This document shows positions 1 through 9,157 of a stretch of 64,000 nt of DNA, one piece after another. Every line of letters begins with the position of its first letter. Position 1 is the first letter of the stretch. Both the position numbers and the translations under genes were made by a program. The notes beneath the pieces were generated by a model that saw nothing but the letters and a program-made list of their open reading frames with translations, was not told the origin of the DNA and searched no databases. The stretch comes from DTBU01 sp964568845 (GTDB lineage Archaea > Thermoproteota > CALKCG01 > B24): NCBI GenBank assembly GCA_964568845.1, contig CAZMSC010000002.1:1-64000 (forward strand). Reading direction: 5' to 3'.

Positions 1-555
1 ATTACTTTTTAATTCCACTTTATTTTAGCCTTTGAAAACTCTTAGATAACGTTATACTAGTTGTAGGCCAGAAATAAAATAGGCCAAAACATGTCCTCTG
101 GGAATTGTTTTTAGAGAAGTAGTAAATTGGGGCGCAGAGGAACAGATGCTTTAAACATCAATTAAAGGTTCTGACTGAAGTATGTGAAGCTTATTCCCAG
201 CCTCCTAATGCTTTTATTATCTCTCTACAGAAGTATGGTAGACTTGCTGTCACCCTTAAAGTTATTAAGTTCTGATCTACAACTGCAGGTTCCATCTAAA
301 TATTCAGCTTTAGCGTTTATTACATTAGTAGCTCTCCTGAGGCTTGAGAGCTGAATATAGGATGTTAAACCAAGAACCTTGCTCCCCTCAAACACGTCTA
401 CTTCAACCAAAACCTTAACCAAAAGAACGTATAAACTTAAGTTGCTACATCCTAAACACTTTAAAAATATTTATTAGAGCGATTTAATCTTGCTAATGTA
501 GGACTCTCTCTTCTTCAGAGGGAGACCGACAGATGCTCCCTAGGAGGTGTTACAA
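1..555. other. Intergenic region upstream of rtcB
   Basis: No convincing gene is seen. A TTG-started frame on the minus strand (225-422, 65 codons) has no ribosome-binding site and no recognisable family, so it is not called. An AT-rich TATA-like stretch lies at 461-476, about 80 nt before the rtcB start. A purine-rich Shine-Dalgarno (GGAGGTG, 543-549) closes the region. Confidence 0.5.
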
Positions 556-3447
556 ATGGGTGAGGAAGGGTATTCTGGTGAGACTTCCCATGGTGTTCCG
601 CTACAGAGGATAAACGAATACATGTGGCGTATCCCAGAGTCTTACAAGCCAGGCATGACAGTCCCAGGCTTAATACTCGCCGATGAAAAGCTTCTGGAGA
701 AGATGAGGTCCGATAGAACACTAGTTCAATGTGCAAACGTAGCCACACTACCAGGCATCTATAAATACAGTATCACGTTGCCAGATGGACATGAAGGGTA
801 CGGCTTCCCAATAGGAGGAGTCGGAGCCTTTGATGCTGAAACAGGAGTGGTAAGTCCAGGAGGCGTAGGATATGATATAAACTGTCTTCCGCCAGATGCT
901 AAAGTTCTAATGGAATATGGATGCTGGACTCCAATAAAAGACTTATTGAAAGGAAGCCCGGTTATATGTCTGAATGGTAAAAAAGTCAGAAACACTAGGG
1001 TCGTTCTCAACTTCTGCAGAAACGACCGTCATCTTTATACAATAGTTACTAAGACCGGTATGAGGCTTAAGGCCACCTCAGACCATCCTGTGTTAACACC
1101 ATATGGTATGGTTAATATTTCAGAGCTTAAACCGGGTGTGAAAGTTGCAACATACCCCTTTAGTGGGATCAAATATGAGAAGCCAGAACACTTCATTATA
1201 CTCAACTGGGACGAGTTTGACGTTAATATTGCTAAAGAGCTTAAGGCAAGAGGGCTTTTACCGTTACATTCAGATAACCCGAAGTTACCCATTCTCATTA
1301 AGCTTCTAGGGTACTTTATCGGAGACGGTTCTTTCGACGGTAAAAAGACGTATTTCTATGGAAGTCTAGAAGGACTTAAAGAGATATCTGAAGACCTGGA
1401 GAAGCTAGGCTATAAGCCCTCAAGAGTCTTTACTAGAAGAAAGTCCAGTAAACTAAATGATAGAGGGTTTACTGGAGTCGAAAACTCCATTTTCGTCTCA
1501 GCGAGGAGTTTTAGAGCTCTTTTAGAGAAGCTTGGTGCTCCCGCAGGTAAAAAAGTGTCCGCTCAATTCACCGTTCCAATGTGGCTCAAGAGACTTCCTA
1601 AATGGTTGAAGAGGCTATTTCTAGCCGCCTATTTTGGCGCTGAAATGAATAAGCCTCAAACAGTCAACGGTTATAACTTCGAACAGCCTTTCGTTTCATT
1701 AACCAAGGATAAAGAAGCCGTCAATAGCGGGATTCAATTCTTCAAGGAAATAGCCGAACTTACTGAAGAATTTGATGTTAAATCCTTAGGCGTAAGAATC
1801 GAAGACCTTAAAAGTAAAGTAAGATTGAAGCTCGTCTTCTCAGAGAAGCCTGAGTCTCTGCTAAACTTATGGTCTAAAATAGGCTACGTTTACTGCCCAG
1901 AAAGACAGAGGCTGGCCCTTAGAGCCGTAAGTTGGATTCGGTTAAAGCTAAAGGTTGTAGAGGAAAGACGTGAGGTAGCTGAGACTGTAGTAGCACTACA
2001 CGGCTCAGGCTCATCTACAAGTGCTATAGTATCTCAGATACAGTCAACCCGGGTTGACAGAAGATTCATTGAACGAAGCATGTATGAGAGTAGAGAAACG
2101 AGCCCACGTGTACCGTGGAATCTCCCAACCTTTGAGGAGTGGGCTACTGAAAACGCAGTTTCTGACATAGTGTGGGATGAAGTTGAAAGGGTTTACGTAG
2201 AGCCTTATGAAGGCCCTGTCTACGACATAATGGTAGAAGATGAAGCACATAACTTCGTGGCTGAAGGGTTTATAGTATCAAACTGTGGGGTTAGACTTGT
2301 TAAAACGAATCTTACGGTGAAGGACATTAAGCCTGTTTTAAAGCAGCTTACGGTTACGCTTTTCAGGAACGTCCCCAGCGGTCTTGGAAGTCGTAGGAGG
2401 GACTTCAGGGTTACTAGTAGAGATTTAGACGCGCTTATGGTTGAGGGTGCTGAGTGGGTTGTTAAACGTGGTTTAGGATGGGATGAGGATTTAGAGTACT
2501 GTGAGGAAAGGGGTAGTATAAGTGGCGCCGATCCGAGCAGGGTTTCAAACACCGCTAGGAGCCGTGGGGAGCCTCAGATAGGTACTCTGGGGTCTGGAAA
2601 CCACTTCCTGGAGATAGATGTAGTAGACCGGATAGAGGATCCGGAGGTTGCTAAAGTCTTCGGTATTGAGTATGAAGGACAGATTATGGTGTTGATCCAC
2701 ACGGGTTCTAGAGGCTTCGGCCATCAGATATGTTCAGACTACCTTAAAGTCATGGAGAGAGCTATGCATAGATATGGAATCCGCACTCCAGATAGAGAGC
2801 TGGCGTGCGTTCCGGCGTCAAGCCGGGAAGGTGAAGACTACGTGAAAGCTATGAAGTGTGGTGTAAATTACGCATTTGCTAATAGACAAGCTATAATGCA
2901 CTGGGTTAGGGAAAGCTTCAGTAGCATCTTCAAGGTCAGCCCAGAGGATTTAGACATGCATCTAATATACGACGTAGCACACAACATAGCTAAACTTGAA
3001 GAACACGTAGTAGATAATAAGGGAACCGAGAGGAAGGTTTACGTCCACAGGAAGGGTGCTACTAGGGCGTTTCCAGCCAATAGACCTGAAATCCCAGTCA
3101 AGTATAGAAACGTAGGTCAACCCGTACTTCTACCAGGATCTATGGCTGATTCAAGCTGGGTTTTAGTCGGTACGCCCAAATCGATGGAGCTTACATTCGG
3201 CTCTACAGCCCACGGTGCTGGAAGACTGCTATCAAGGGCTAAGGCCAAAGAGCGCTGGAGGGGGGAAGCAATCAAACGTGAAATGGAACGTCAAGGCATA
3301 ATGGTTGAGGCAGCAAGCCTAAGCGTTCTAAGCGAAGAGGCATCTGGAGCATACAAACCATGCGATTTAGTAGCTGAAGTAAGCCATAGAGTAGGAATAG
3401 CAACAAAAGTCGCCAGGTTAGTTCCAATAGCTGTAGTAAAGGGTTAG
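556..3447 (+). CDS. rtcB: RNA-splicing ligase RtcB, intein-containing
   Basis: RtcB joins 2',3'-cyclic phosphate or 3'-phosphate and 5'-OH RNA ends using GTP and Mn2+, and seals tRNA exons after intron removal in archaea. The 963-codon frame is a normal RtcB of about 496 residues interrupted by a 467-residue intein. The N-extein ends GGVGYDIN and the C-extein starts CGVRLVKTN, so the insertion falls just before the conserved metal-binding Cys. Downstream motifs are GNHFLEIDVV, IHTGSRGFGH, DVAHNIAKLEEH and HRKGATRAF, which carries the guanylylated His. ATG 556 is chosen because GGAGGTG lies 6 nt upstream; the frame also opens at an in-frame GTG (547) that overlaps that Shine-Dalgarno. The gene stands alone, with convergent genes downstream. 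In this window the likely client RNAs include the intron-bearing pcm transcript. Confidence 0.97.
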   Translation: MGEEGYSGETSHGVPLQRINEYMWRIPESYKPGMTVPGLILADEKLLEKMRSDRTLVQCANVATLPGIYKYSITLPDGHEGYGFPIGGVGAFDAETGVVSPGGVGYDINCLPPDAKVLMEYGCWTPIKDLLKGSPVICLNGKKVRNTRVVLNFCRNDRHLYTIVTKTGMRLKATSDHPVLTPYGMVNISELKPGVKVATYPFSGIKYEKPEHFIILNWDEFDVNIAKELKARGLLPLHSDNPKLPILIKLLGYFIGDGSFDGKKTYFYGSLEGLKEISEDLEKLGYKPSRVFTRRKSSKLNDRGFTGVENSIFVSARSFRALLEKLGAPAGKKVSAQFTVPMWLKRLPKWLKRLFLAAYFGAEMNKPQTVNGYNFEQPFVSLTKDKEAVNSGIQFFKEIAELTEEFDVKSLGVRIEDLKSKVRLKLVFSEKPESLLNLWSKIGYVYCPERQRLALRAVSWIRLKLKVVEERREVAETVVALHGSGSSTSAIVSQIQSTRVDRRFIERSMYESRETSPRVPWNLPTFEEWATENAVSDIVWDEVERVYVEPYEGPVYDIMVEDEAHNFVAEGFIVSNCGVRLVKTNLTVKDIKPVLKQLTVTLFRNVPSGLGSRRRDFRVTSRDLDALMVEGAEWVVKRGLGWDEDLEYCEERGSISGADPSRVSNTARSRGEPQIGTLGSGNHFLEIDVVDRIEDPEVAKVFGIEYEGQIMVLIHTGSRGFGHQICSDYLKVMERAMHRYGIRTPDRELACVPASSREGEDYVKAMKCGVNYAFANRQAIMHWVRESFSSIFKVSPEDLDMHLIYDVAHNIAKLEEHVVDNKGTERKVYVHRKGATRAFPANRPEIPVKYRNVGQPVLLPGSMADSSWVLVGTPKSMELTFGSTAHGAGRLLSRAKAKERWRGEAIKREMERQGIMVEAASLSVLSEEASGAYKPCDLVAEVSHRVGIATKVARLVPIAVVKG
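883..2283 (+). mobile_element. RtcB intein with LAGLIDADG homing endonuclease
   Basis: This in-frame 467-residue insertion begins with Cys1 (CLPPDAKVLME, block A) and has block B TSDHPVLT. Two LAGLIDADG-type motifs follow: LLGYFIGDG near 1303-1335 and LAAYFGAEM near 1618-1650. Both keep an acidic residue at the catalytic position (D and E), so the endonuclease may be active. Blocks F and G read VYDIMVEDEAHNF and FIVSN, followed by the +1 extein Cys. The penultimate residue is Ser instead of the usual His. Insertion next to an active-site residue is typical of inteins. The boundaries are exact because removal restores the RtcB motif DINCGVR. Confidence 0.95.
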
Positions 3448-3549
3448 ATTTGGCTACAGAGAGTTGACTTGCGATATTTAGACCGTAAGCTTCTAACCTT
3501 TTAAAACACTTATCTCTTGCTTCAACGTTAATTATTCAAACATGCGGAT

Positions 3550-3759
3550 TTATGGTACTCTTATCTTCGCGAGTTTCTCTGAATCCGAATGTAGCTCCCC
3601 ACCAGATGCCCAGTTTGTTTTAGGTGTCTCATATATGATTATTTCCACAGCCTCCCTCGGTATCCCTACCTCCTCAAATGCCTGAGTAATCCCCTTAACA
3701 ATTTTACGTTTACTCTCAATACTCATGCCAGACCAAACGGAGACTTGAACCACTGGCAG
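3550..3759 (-). CDS. 4-oxalocrotonate tautomerase family protein, probable CTG start
   Basis: This is a small tautomerase-superfamily protein of about 69 residues; the family usually has 60-70. These enzymes use an N-terminal proline, exposed after Met removal, as the catalytic base. The sequence PVVQVSVWSGM followed by KTNWASGGE fits the family. The codon before the proline is CTG (3759-3757), preceded by the Shine-Dalgarno GGTGAT (3769-3764) at 4 nt. Upstream ATG and GTG codons would bury the proline behind a 9-residue hydrophobic extension, so CTG is the preferred start. Arg11 and Arg39 of the classical enzyme are replaced (Met and a non-Arg residue), so the substrate is probably not 2-hydroxymuconate. 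It converges on rtcB and is followed by the NIF3-like locus on the same strand. Confidence 0.85.
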   Translation of the reverse strand: MPVVQVSVWSGMSIESKRKIVKGITQAFEEVGIPREAVEIIIYETPKTNWASGGELHSDSEKLAKIRVP

Positions 3760-3842
3760 AACTATCACCATTAAAAAGAAGAACATTTAGACTATTTAAG
3801 ACTACAACTGCTTCGGGCGTCGTCATTTCATCTATCTCTTGC

Positions 3843-4612
3843 TTATAAAGTAAGCCATGGTTTTAAATACTCGAAGAATACTACTTTAACCTCCGGGTAC
3901 TCCTGCTTTAGGATTTTGGAGAATCTTCTAAGACCTATGTTCTCACTTACGCTATGACCAACCTCTATCATATCTACCCCCGCATTTAGAACGTAGCATT
4001 CAGGGTATTCATCCATTTCACCAGCTATTAAAACATGGGGTTTATAGCTTAGAAGAGTCTCTACGAAGCCTATGTTAAGGCTTAACCCTAAACCACTCCA
4101 CGCAAGTCCAATTCTCTTAACCTTATGCTCCCTCCCACCAGTCAACCTCACGTTTTCCAGGTTAAGCCTCCTCTTAACTTCTAAGGCTAATTTTTCCACA
4201 GTAGTTTCAGCTACATCGTAATCCTAACATAGCCATGTCTCACAGACGGCTCAGGTAATTCTAAGGCTTCGGCAAAGCAGTCTAAAATACACATTCTATC
4301 TAATGTTCCATGAGCCCTAAAGACCGTTATATCATGCTCTGAAAGCATTTTAAACCTCCTACGGTTGACGCTCCAAGTTAAGTAAGACTCAAACTCCGTG
4401 TCTCTTTGAAAACTATAAGGGTAGAAGAGATCTTCATGAACAACCATAAGGTTACAATCCTCCACAGCCTTCTCTATAGCCTTCAATGTGGCCATCCGCG
4501 ATACTAATATGCCTCTAACCTCTACATCCGGATTTCTAAACCGAAACCCCTCTTCAGACCCCAAACTTCCAGCAGACTTCTCAAGAAACTCTTTAACCTC
4601 TAAAGCCTTCAT
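3843..4612 (-). pseudogene. NIF3/DUF34-family dinuclear metal protein, frameshifted
   Basis: Two adjacent minus-strand frames form one NIF3-like (GTP cyclohydrolase 1 type 2 family) protein. The N-terminal half (4612-4211, 133 codons) contains HDITVFRAHGTLDR, the family's metal-site His region, and ends GYVRITM-stop. The C-terminal half continues at about 4220 in the -1 frame as DVAETTVEKLALEVKRR and runs to 3843, with a CDS-like end (SENIGLRRFSKIL and a late Glu). A one-base loss near 4219-4223 (RIYDV expected where RITM-stop is read) explains the break; no extra bases need removing, so it is not an intron. It may be a genuine null allele, a consensus error or a programmed -1 shift. The family's biochemical role is unsettled. 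Confidence 0.8.
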
Positions 4613-4696
4613 GAAAGATAGTAAAGTAAGCTTTGAAAATAATCTTTTCGCAATAGATTGTAGGCTTCAGCTGTACTCGTCAGTCAATATTAACTA

Positions 4697-5704
4697 TCAC
4701 ATCAACGGCAATCTAACAGCTCTCCTTTCGCTATTGCTTCTATATACAGCCTCCACCAATTCCTGTGCTTTAACAGCGTCATCAACCGTTATGGAAACCT
4801 CTCCTCCGCTTTTCACAGCATCTATCAATTCGTCAAGGGAGTTTTTACCTATGCGTTCAAGATTCGGCTTAATCCAACCCTTCAAACCCCTACTGTAGTA
4901 TATTAACCCGATGGAAGTCCTTATTAACGAGCCCCTATCCCCATAGATCTCTAATGGAGACCATGAAATGCCCTCAATCAACTGCGTCCATCCGCCATCA
5001 AGTATGCCTATAGCTCCCCTAGAGAACCTTATTACGCCGATCCCCTGATCGTCCACCTCATAATTTGACGTGAAATTCTCTATAAACCCCGTCACTTCAA
5101 GAGGTTCATCTCCAAGAATGTATCTGAGCAGGTCGGCTCCATGGATACATAAGTCGAGAAAACCTCCACCACCAGCCATATCCTTAACAGCAAACCACTC
5201 GCTCCATCCCTTAAACCACCGATCTATGGCTGCTGAATGAGCCACTCTAACTCTAACCATACTTATTCTACCGAGCTCACCGCTGAGTACTACTTCTCTA
5301 GCTTTAGCATTTTCAGGGTTAAACCTCGCATTAAAGCCTGTAGTGAATTTGACTCCACTACTCTTCACAACATCTCTTATTTCCAATGCATCCTTAAGAT
5401 TTACACCTATAGGTTTCTCACAGAAGACGTGAATACCATTCTCAGCAGCCAACTTAACATAAGTTAAATGCTTCACTGTTTCAGTGTTTATTACAAAAAT
5501 ATCAGGCCTCTTCCTAACGGCTTCCTCAATCTTTCCGAAGAACTTTAAGCTGTATCTGTTCGCATAATATCTACCCCTCTCTTCATCATCGTAAACACCT
5601 ACTACTTCAACGTCGCCGATTTCCATCCCCCTCTTCAAAAGTTGCTCAGTATAGCTTAATGCATGCCCGTGAGCATAACCAACTATTAACACCTTTACAA
5701 CCAT
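4697..5704 (-). CDS. Gfo/Idh/MocA family oxidoreductase
   Basis: This 335-residue protein matches NAD(P)-dependent sugar and inositol dehydrogenases. An N-terminal Rossmann fold (KVLIVGYAHGHALSYTE) has an atypical GYAHGH in place of GxGxxG. The family motif FCEKPIG lies near residue 95, and the C-terminal domain carries GGGGFLDLCIHGADLLRYI with the conserved His/Asp region near residues 175-195. The substrate cannot be predicted. It lies 84 nt upstream of the NIF3-like gene on the same strand and could be co-transcribed with it. The ATG start fits the family N-terminus. Confidence 0.9.
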   Translation of the reverse strand: MVVKVLIVGYAHGHALSYTEQLLKRGMEIGDVEVVGVYDDEERGRYYANRYSLKFFGKIEEAVRKRPDIFVINTETVKHLTYVKLAAENGIHVFCEKPIGVNLKDALEIRDVVKSSGVKFTTGFNARFNPENAKAREVVLSGELGRISMVRVRVAHSAAIDRWFKGWSEWFAVKDMAGGGGFLDLCIHGADLLRYILGDEPLEVTGFIENFTSNYEVDDQGIGVIRFSRGAIGILDGGWTQLIEGISWSPLEIYGDRGSLIRTSIGLIYYSRGLKGWIKPNLERIGKNSLDELIDAVKSGGEVSITVDDAVKAQELVEAVYRSNSERRAVRLPLM

Positions 5705-5986
5705 CTAACAGTCCCCCATCGACAGTCTGAATTGCCCTCTTTAACTTGTTCAACAATAATGGTTATAACTTTTTGCACAATTTACTCTTCGATCTATCAG
5801 TTTGACAGCAGTTTTGTAAACTTGCCCACTCTCAACCTTTCCTAAGAATAAAACTTCAAGTCTTTTCAGTAAGACATCTCCATAGACGTTATTCTTTAAA
5901 AATTGTGACACGTATTTACGGTGAGTTGCAAGCTTCAAAGTTAACTTTAATACGGTCAACATAATTCTAGCTTATACAAGTCTAAT
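5705..5986. promoter_or_regulatory. Divergent intergenic region
   Basis: The region separates the oxidoreductase (minus) from the MFS transporter (plus). An AT-rich TATA-like element (AACTTTAATA, about 5943-5952) sits at a suitable distance for a start near the transporter ATG. A 70-codon minus-strand frame (5962-5750) has a clean ATG but no recognisable family or ribosome-binding site; it could be a small gene or a remnant and is not called. Confidence 0.4.
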
Positions 5987-7195
5987 ATGAAACATGCCTC
6001 TGAATTCAGAACAGCATACGTCAGCATTTTACTTCTAGGAATCGTAAGTTTGATGGGCGATATTGTTTATGAAGGTTCACGCGGCCTAATACCGGACTAT
6101 CTCAAGTTTTTAGGTGCTACTGCTTTCATTGTGGGTCTTGTCAGCGGGCTTGGAGAATTTATAGGCTACGCTATGAGACTGGTCAGTGGTTTTCTAGCTG
6201 ACACCACACGCGCTTACTGGTTTTTCATGTTTCTAGGCTATGGGCTAATCGTTTCAATACCGCTTCTAGGATTTTCAAACATCTGGGAAATGGCTGTAAT
6301 ACTGGTTTTACTTGAAAGGCTAGGGAAAGCGTGCAGATCTCCATCTAGAGATACCATATTGTCGATCGTAAGTGAAGGTGTTGGAACTGGTAAAGCATTC
6401 GGTATACATGAGTTTCTAGACCAGGTCGGCGCTGTGACGGGCCCTCTTGTAGTATCAGGCCTGATGTTCTACAGTAGCAACAACTATAACTTGACTTTCA
6501 GCCTCTTATCAATACCGTTTACAATGCTTCTCATAGCCTTAGTCTCTACATACTGGAAGATAAGATCCAAAGTAGTGGTTGAGTCGAAGACGACGCATAT
6601 GAGAAGTAGGTTTCTTGGAAGACCCTTCTACATTTACACGTTAGCAGTTATGTTGAATACCATCGGTCTTATACCAGCCTCGCTAATACTGTACAAAGCC
6701 TCAGCAATCCTCCAGCCTGAGCAACAGCAATGGATAGTTCCTCTTATATACTTGCTGATCCAGGGGATTGATGCACCAGCAGCCCTGCTCTCGGGATATC
6801 TATATGACAGGTTTGGTATTAGAATTCTAATGCTACCGTTCATCCTCTCAATATTTCCACCAATATTTACCATGCTCAACACCGATTTAACGACGTTGAT
6901 AATAGCCTCCATATTCTTCGGAGTAGTCCTTGGAGTGCAGGAATCGACGTACCGTGCGGCGGTCTCAATATTCACACCCGTCTCCTCTAGGGGGACGGCT
7001 TATGGGATTTTCAACGTAGCCTATGGAATAGGCTTCCTGATAAGCGGCGGAATTTACGGTCTAATAATGGACCTTCATATTCCTCTGATTACAACCCTAC
7101 TCTTCGCAGTTTTAACTCAGACTGTAGCTTTAGTTGCTCTATTATACGCTCATCGAAACCTAAGTGGAGTTGAACTGGTGAAACAAACGGCTTAA
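5987..7195 (+). CDS. MFS transporter
   Basis: This 402-residue integral membrane protein has about 12 hydrophobic segments in two halves, typical of the major facilitator superfamily. The loop-2/3 region ADTTRAYWFFMFLGYG resembles MFS motif A, and LGKACRSPSRDTILS resembles transporters related to drug or small-molecule efflux. The second half starts near residue 210 after a charged central loop (KVVVESKTTHMRSRFLGR). The substrate is unknown. It has its own upstream region and is followed 54 nt later by coaD. Confidence 0.88.
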   Translation: MKHASEFRTAYVSILLLGIVSLMGDIVYEGSRGLIPDYLKFLGATAFIVGLVSGLGEFIGYAMRLVSGFLADTTRAYWFFMFLGYGLIVSIPLLGFSNIWEMAVILVLLERLGKACRSPSRDTILSIVSEGVGTGKAFGIHEFLDQVGAVTGPLVVSGLMFYSSNNYNLTFSLLSIPFTMLLIALVSTYWKIRSKVVVESKTTHMRSRFLGRPFYIYTLAVMLNTIGLIPASLILYKASAILQPEQQQWIVPLIYLLIQGIDAPAALLSGYLYDRFGIRILMLPFILSIFPPIFTMLNTDLTTLIIASIFFGVVLGVQESTYRAAVSIFTPVSSRGTAYGIFNVAYGIGFLISGGIYGLIMDLHIPLITTLLFAVLTQTVALVALLYAHRNLSGVELVKQTA

Positions 7196-7249
7196 GCAAG
7201 CTGAAACATACTCTACGTTTAAGTTAAACCTAATAGCTAGTTATATTAT

Positions 7250-7735
7250 GTGTGTAGGTTCAAACTCGTTGCCATAGGAGGCACGTTCGACATTATTCAT
7301 AAGGGTCATATAGAGCTTCTACGTACCGCTTTTGAAATTGGAGATAAAGTTATCATAGGGCTCTCAACGGATGATTTTGTAAAAAGAATGGGGAAGCACC
7401 ATGAAGTTAAACCGTACTTTGAAAGATTAGAAAACTTAAGAAAGCTGTTAATCGATATGCGGGTGGACTCTAGGGCAATTGTCACGCCTATAGAAGACCC
7501 ATATGGTCCAGCCGCATCAGACTCGGCTATAGAAGCAGTAGTTGTCAGCGATGAAACTCAACATAGAGCGTTTGAAATAAACAGGCTTAGAGAGGTTAAG
7601 GGTTTGAGAGCCCTCGAAATCGTAAAAATCTCTATGGTTTTAGCAGAGAATGGGAAGCCAATATCATCCACTAGGATAAGGCTTGGCGAAATAGATGAGA
7701 GTGGTAGACTGCTGAGAAAAAATAAATCTGTCTGA
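7250..7735 (+). CDS. coaD: Phosphopantetheine adenylyltransferase (archaeal type)
   Basis: It transfers AMP from ATP to 4'-phosphopantetheine, the penultimate step of coenzyme A synthesis. The 161-residue protein shows the nucleotidyltransferase motif GGTFDIIHKGH and the second signature ISSTRIR, and fits the archaeal COG1019 type in length. GTG 7250 is the first start in frame; a TATA-like GTTTAAGTTAAAC at 7216-7228 places transcription at or next to it, so the mRNA is probably leaderless. The geranylgeranyl reductase gene follows after 18 nt and may share the transcript. Confidence 0.93.
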   Translation: MCRFKLVAIGGTFDIIHKGHIELLRTAFEIGDKVIIGLSTDDFVKRMGKHHEVKPYFERLENLRKLLIDMRVDSRAIVTPIEDPYGPAASDSAIEAVVVSDETQHRAFEINRLREVKGLRALEIVKISMVLAENGKPISSTRIRLGEIDESGRLLRKNKSV

Positions 7736-7753
7736 TAGGTACAGTATAGACAC

Positions 7754-9124
7754 GTGGGATACATCTACGATCTAGTGGTTGTAGGTGCTGGGACAGGAGG
7801 GTGTCTAGCCGCAAAAACCGCTGCGAAAAACGGTTTAAATGTATGCCTTGTAGAATCTAAGTCTGGCGAAAAAGTTGGGCTTAAAGCTTGTGGAGACGCC
7901 GTTGGAAAGCACCATTTTGACAACATAGGGTTGGCATATCCTACAGGTTCAGAGCTCTGCTGGGAGCTTGAAGGCGTTGAAGTAGTTTCACCAGACTTTG
8001 AAACATCTTTTAGAATAGCGGGTTTAGGCGCTAAAGCCTTTATGGTTGATAGGGTTGAATTCGGAAGAAGACTTGTTAAAGAGGCTTTAGATGCCGGTGT
8101 GGAATTTATGGATAAGACCACGGTCTTAGAACCAGTTATTGAAAACAACCATGTAGTAGCTGTTAAAGTTAAAAGCAACGTTTCCAATGGAATTTTAAGG
8201 GGCAGGGTTTTCATAGACGCCTCAGGCGTATCCGCGGTTCTTCGGAGAAATGCGCCTGAGGTTCCGGGGTTTGAAAAGACTGTGGATAAGGAAGACTTTG
8301 AAATAGCATATAGAGAGATCAGGGTTTTAGAGAATGAGATTGATGATAAAACGTTCGGCTTTATATACTTAAACCAGGAATATGCCCCAGGAGGATACTT
8401 CTGGCTATTCCCTAAAGGTTTAAACATAGCCAACATAGGGTTGGGCGTTCAATTTTCAAGAGCAAGTATGGAGATTAAGAACTACTTCACGCGGTTTATT
8501 AAGGAGAAACTTCCGTGGCTCAATAAAGCTGAGGTTTTAGATGGAAGAGGAGCGCCCGTCCCAACTAGAAGGCCGCTGGACAACATGGTTTCAAACGGTT
8601 TAATAGTCATAGGTGATGCTGCTTGCCAAGTCAACCCAATTCACGGTGGAGGTATGGGGCCATCCATGACTGCTGGTAAAATCGCTGGTGAGGTTGCTGT
8701 GAAGGCTTTGGAGAAGGATGATTTAAGCTACAGGGGGCTTTGGGACTACAATGTAGCATACATGAAGGGTTACGGTACTAAACAAGCATCCCTTGACGTT
8801 TTCAGAATTTTCCTTCAAAACATTTCAGATGATGAGTTAAACTATGGTATGAGCCGAAAGTTGATAGCTGAGGAGGATGTTTTAAAAGCTAGCCTCTATG
8901 GCGAAGTTAAATTATCGATAACCGATAAAACCTTAAGGTTTCTACGTTCAGTGGGTAAGATTAACCTCGTTTTGAGACTTGGAAAAGTAGCAGAATTGAT
9001 GAAAACCGTTAAACTACATTATCAGAATTTTCCGGAAAACCCCGAAGACTTTCCGAAGTGGTTGGAGAAGACGAGGAAGTTGGTGGAAGAGTATAAAATG
9101 GTCGTCGGTATGGGAAACGTTTAA
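7754..9124 (+). CDS. Geranylgeranyl reductase family flavoprotein (membrane lipid saturation)
   Basis: This family reduces the double bonds of digeranylgeranylglycerophospholipids to give saturated archaeal membrane lipids. The 456-residue protein begins with an FAD dinucleotide-binding motif (VVGAGTGGCLAAKTA), has the ACGDAVGKHH segment typical of the family, the second FAD motif GDAACQVNPIHGGGM near residue 293, and DRVEFGRRL. A redox-active Cys is expected at LKACGDA. The start is GTG 7754, 18 nt after coaD. It could act on other isoprenoids, but the archaeal context favours lipids. Confidence 0.92.
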   Translation: MGYIYDLVVVGAGTGGCLAAKTAAKNGLNVCLVESKSGEKVGLKACGDAVGKHHFDNIGLAYPTGSELCWELEGVEVVSPDFETSFRIAGLGAKAFMVDRVEFGRRLVKEALDAGVEFMDKTTVLEPVIENNHVVAVKVKSNVSNGILRGRVFIDASGVSAVLRRNAPEVPGFEKTVDKEDFEIAYREIRVLENEIDDKTFGFIYLNQEYAPGGYFWLFPKGLNIANIGLGVQFSRASMEIKNYFTRFIKEKLPWLNKAEVLDGRGAPVPTRRPLDNMVSNGLIVIGDAACQVNPIHGGGMGPSMTAGKIAGEVAVKALEKDDLSYRGLWDYNVAYMKGYGTKQASLDVFRIFLQNISDDELNYGMSRKLIAEEDVLKASLYGEVKLSITDKTLRFLRSVGKINLVLRLGKVAELMKTVKLHYQNFPENPEDFPKWLEKTRKLVEEYKMVVGMGNV

Positions 9125-9157
9125 CAATTCGCATGAGCTATTAAACGTAGTGCAAAC

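Noticed and set aside
225..422. 65-codon minus-strand frame upstream of rtcB
   Set aside because: Starts with TTG, no Shine-Dalgarno, no recognisable family.
4197..4240. An intron at the NIF3-like break, like the one in pcm
   Set aside because: No extra bases are present and no bulge-helix-bulge is seen; a one-base shift explains it.
4488..4898. 136-codon plus-strand frame opposite the NIF3-like and oxidoreductase genes
   Set aside because: Antisense shadow of real minus-strand genes, low-complexity composition.
5750..5962. 70-codon minus-strand frame before the MFS gene
   Set aside because: No family, no ribosome-binding site; could be a remnant but not enough to call.
7765..8436. 223-codon minus frame inside the geranylgeranyl reductase gene
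   Set aside because: Shadow of a well-supported gene in the opposite strand.
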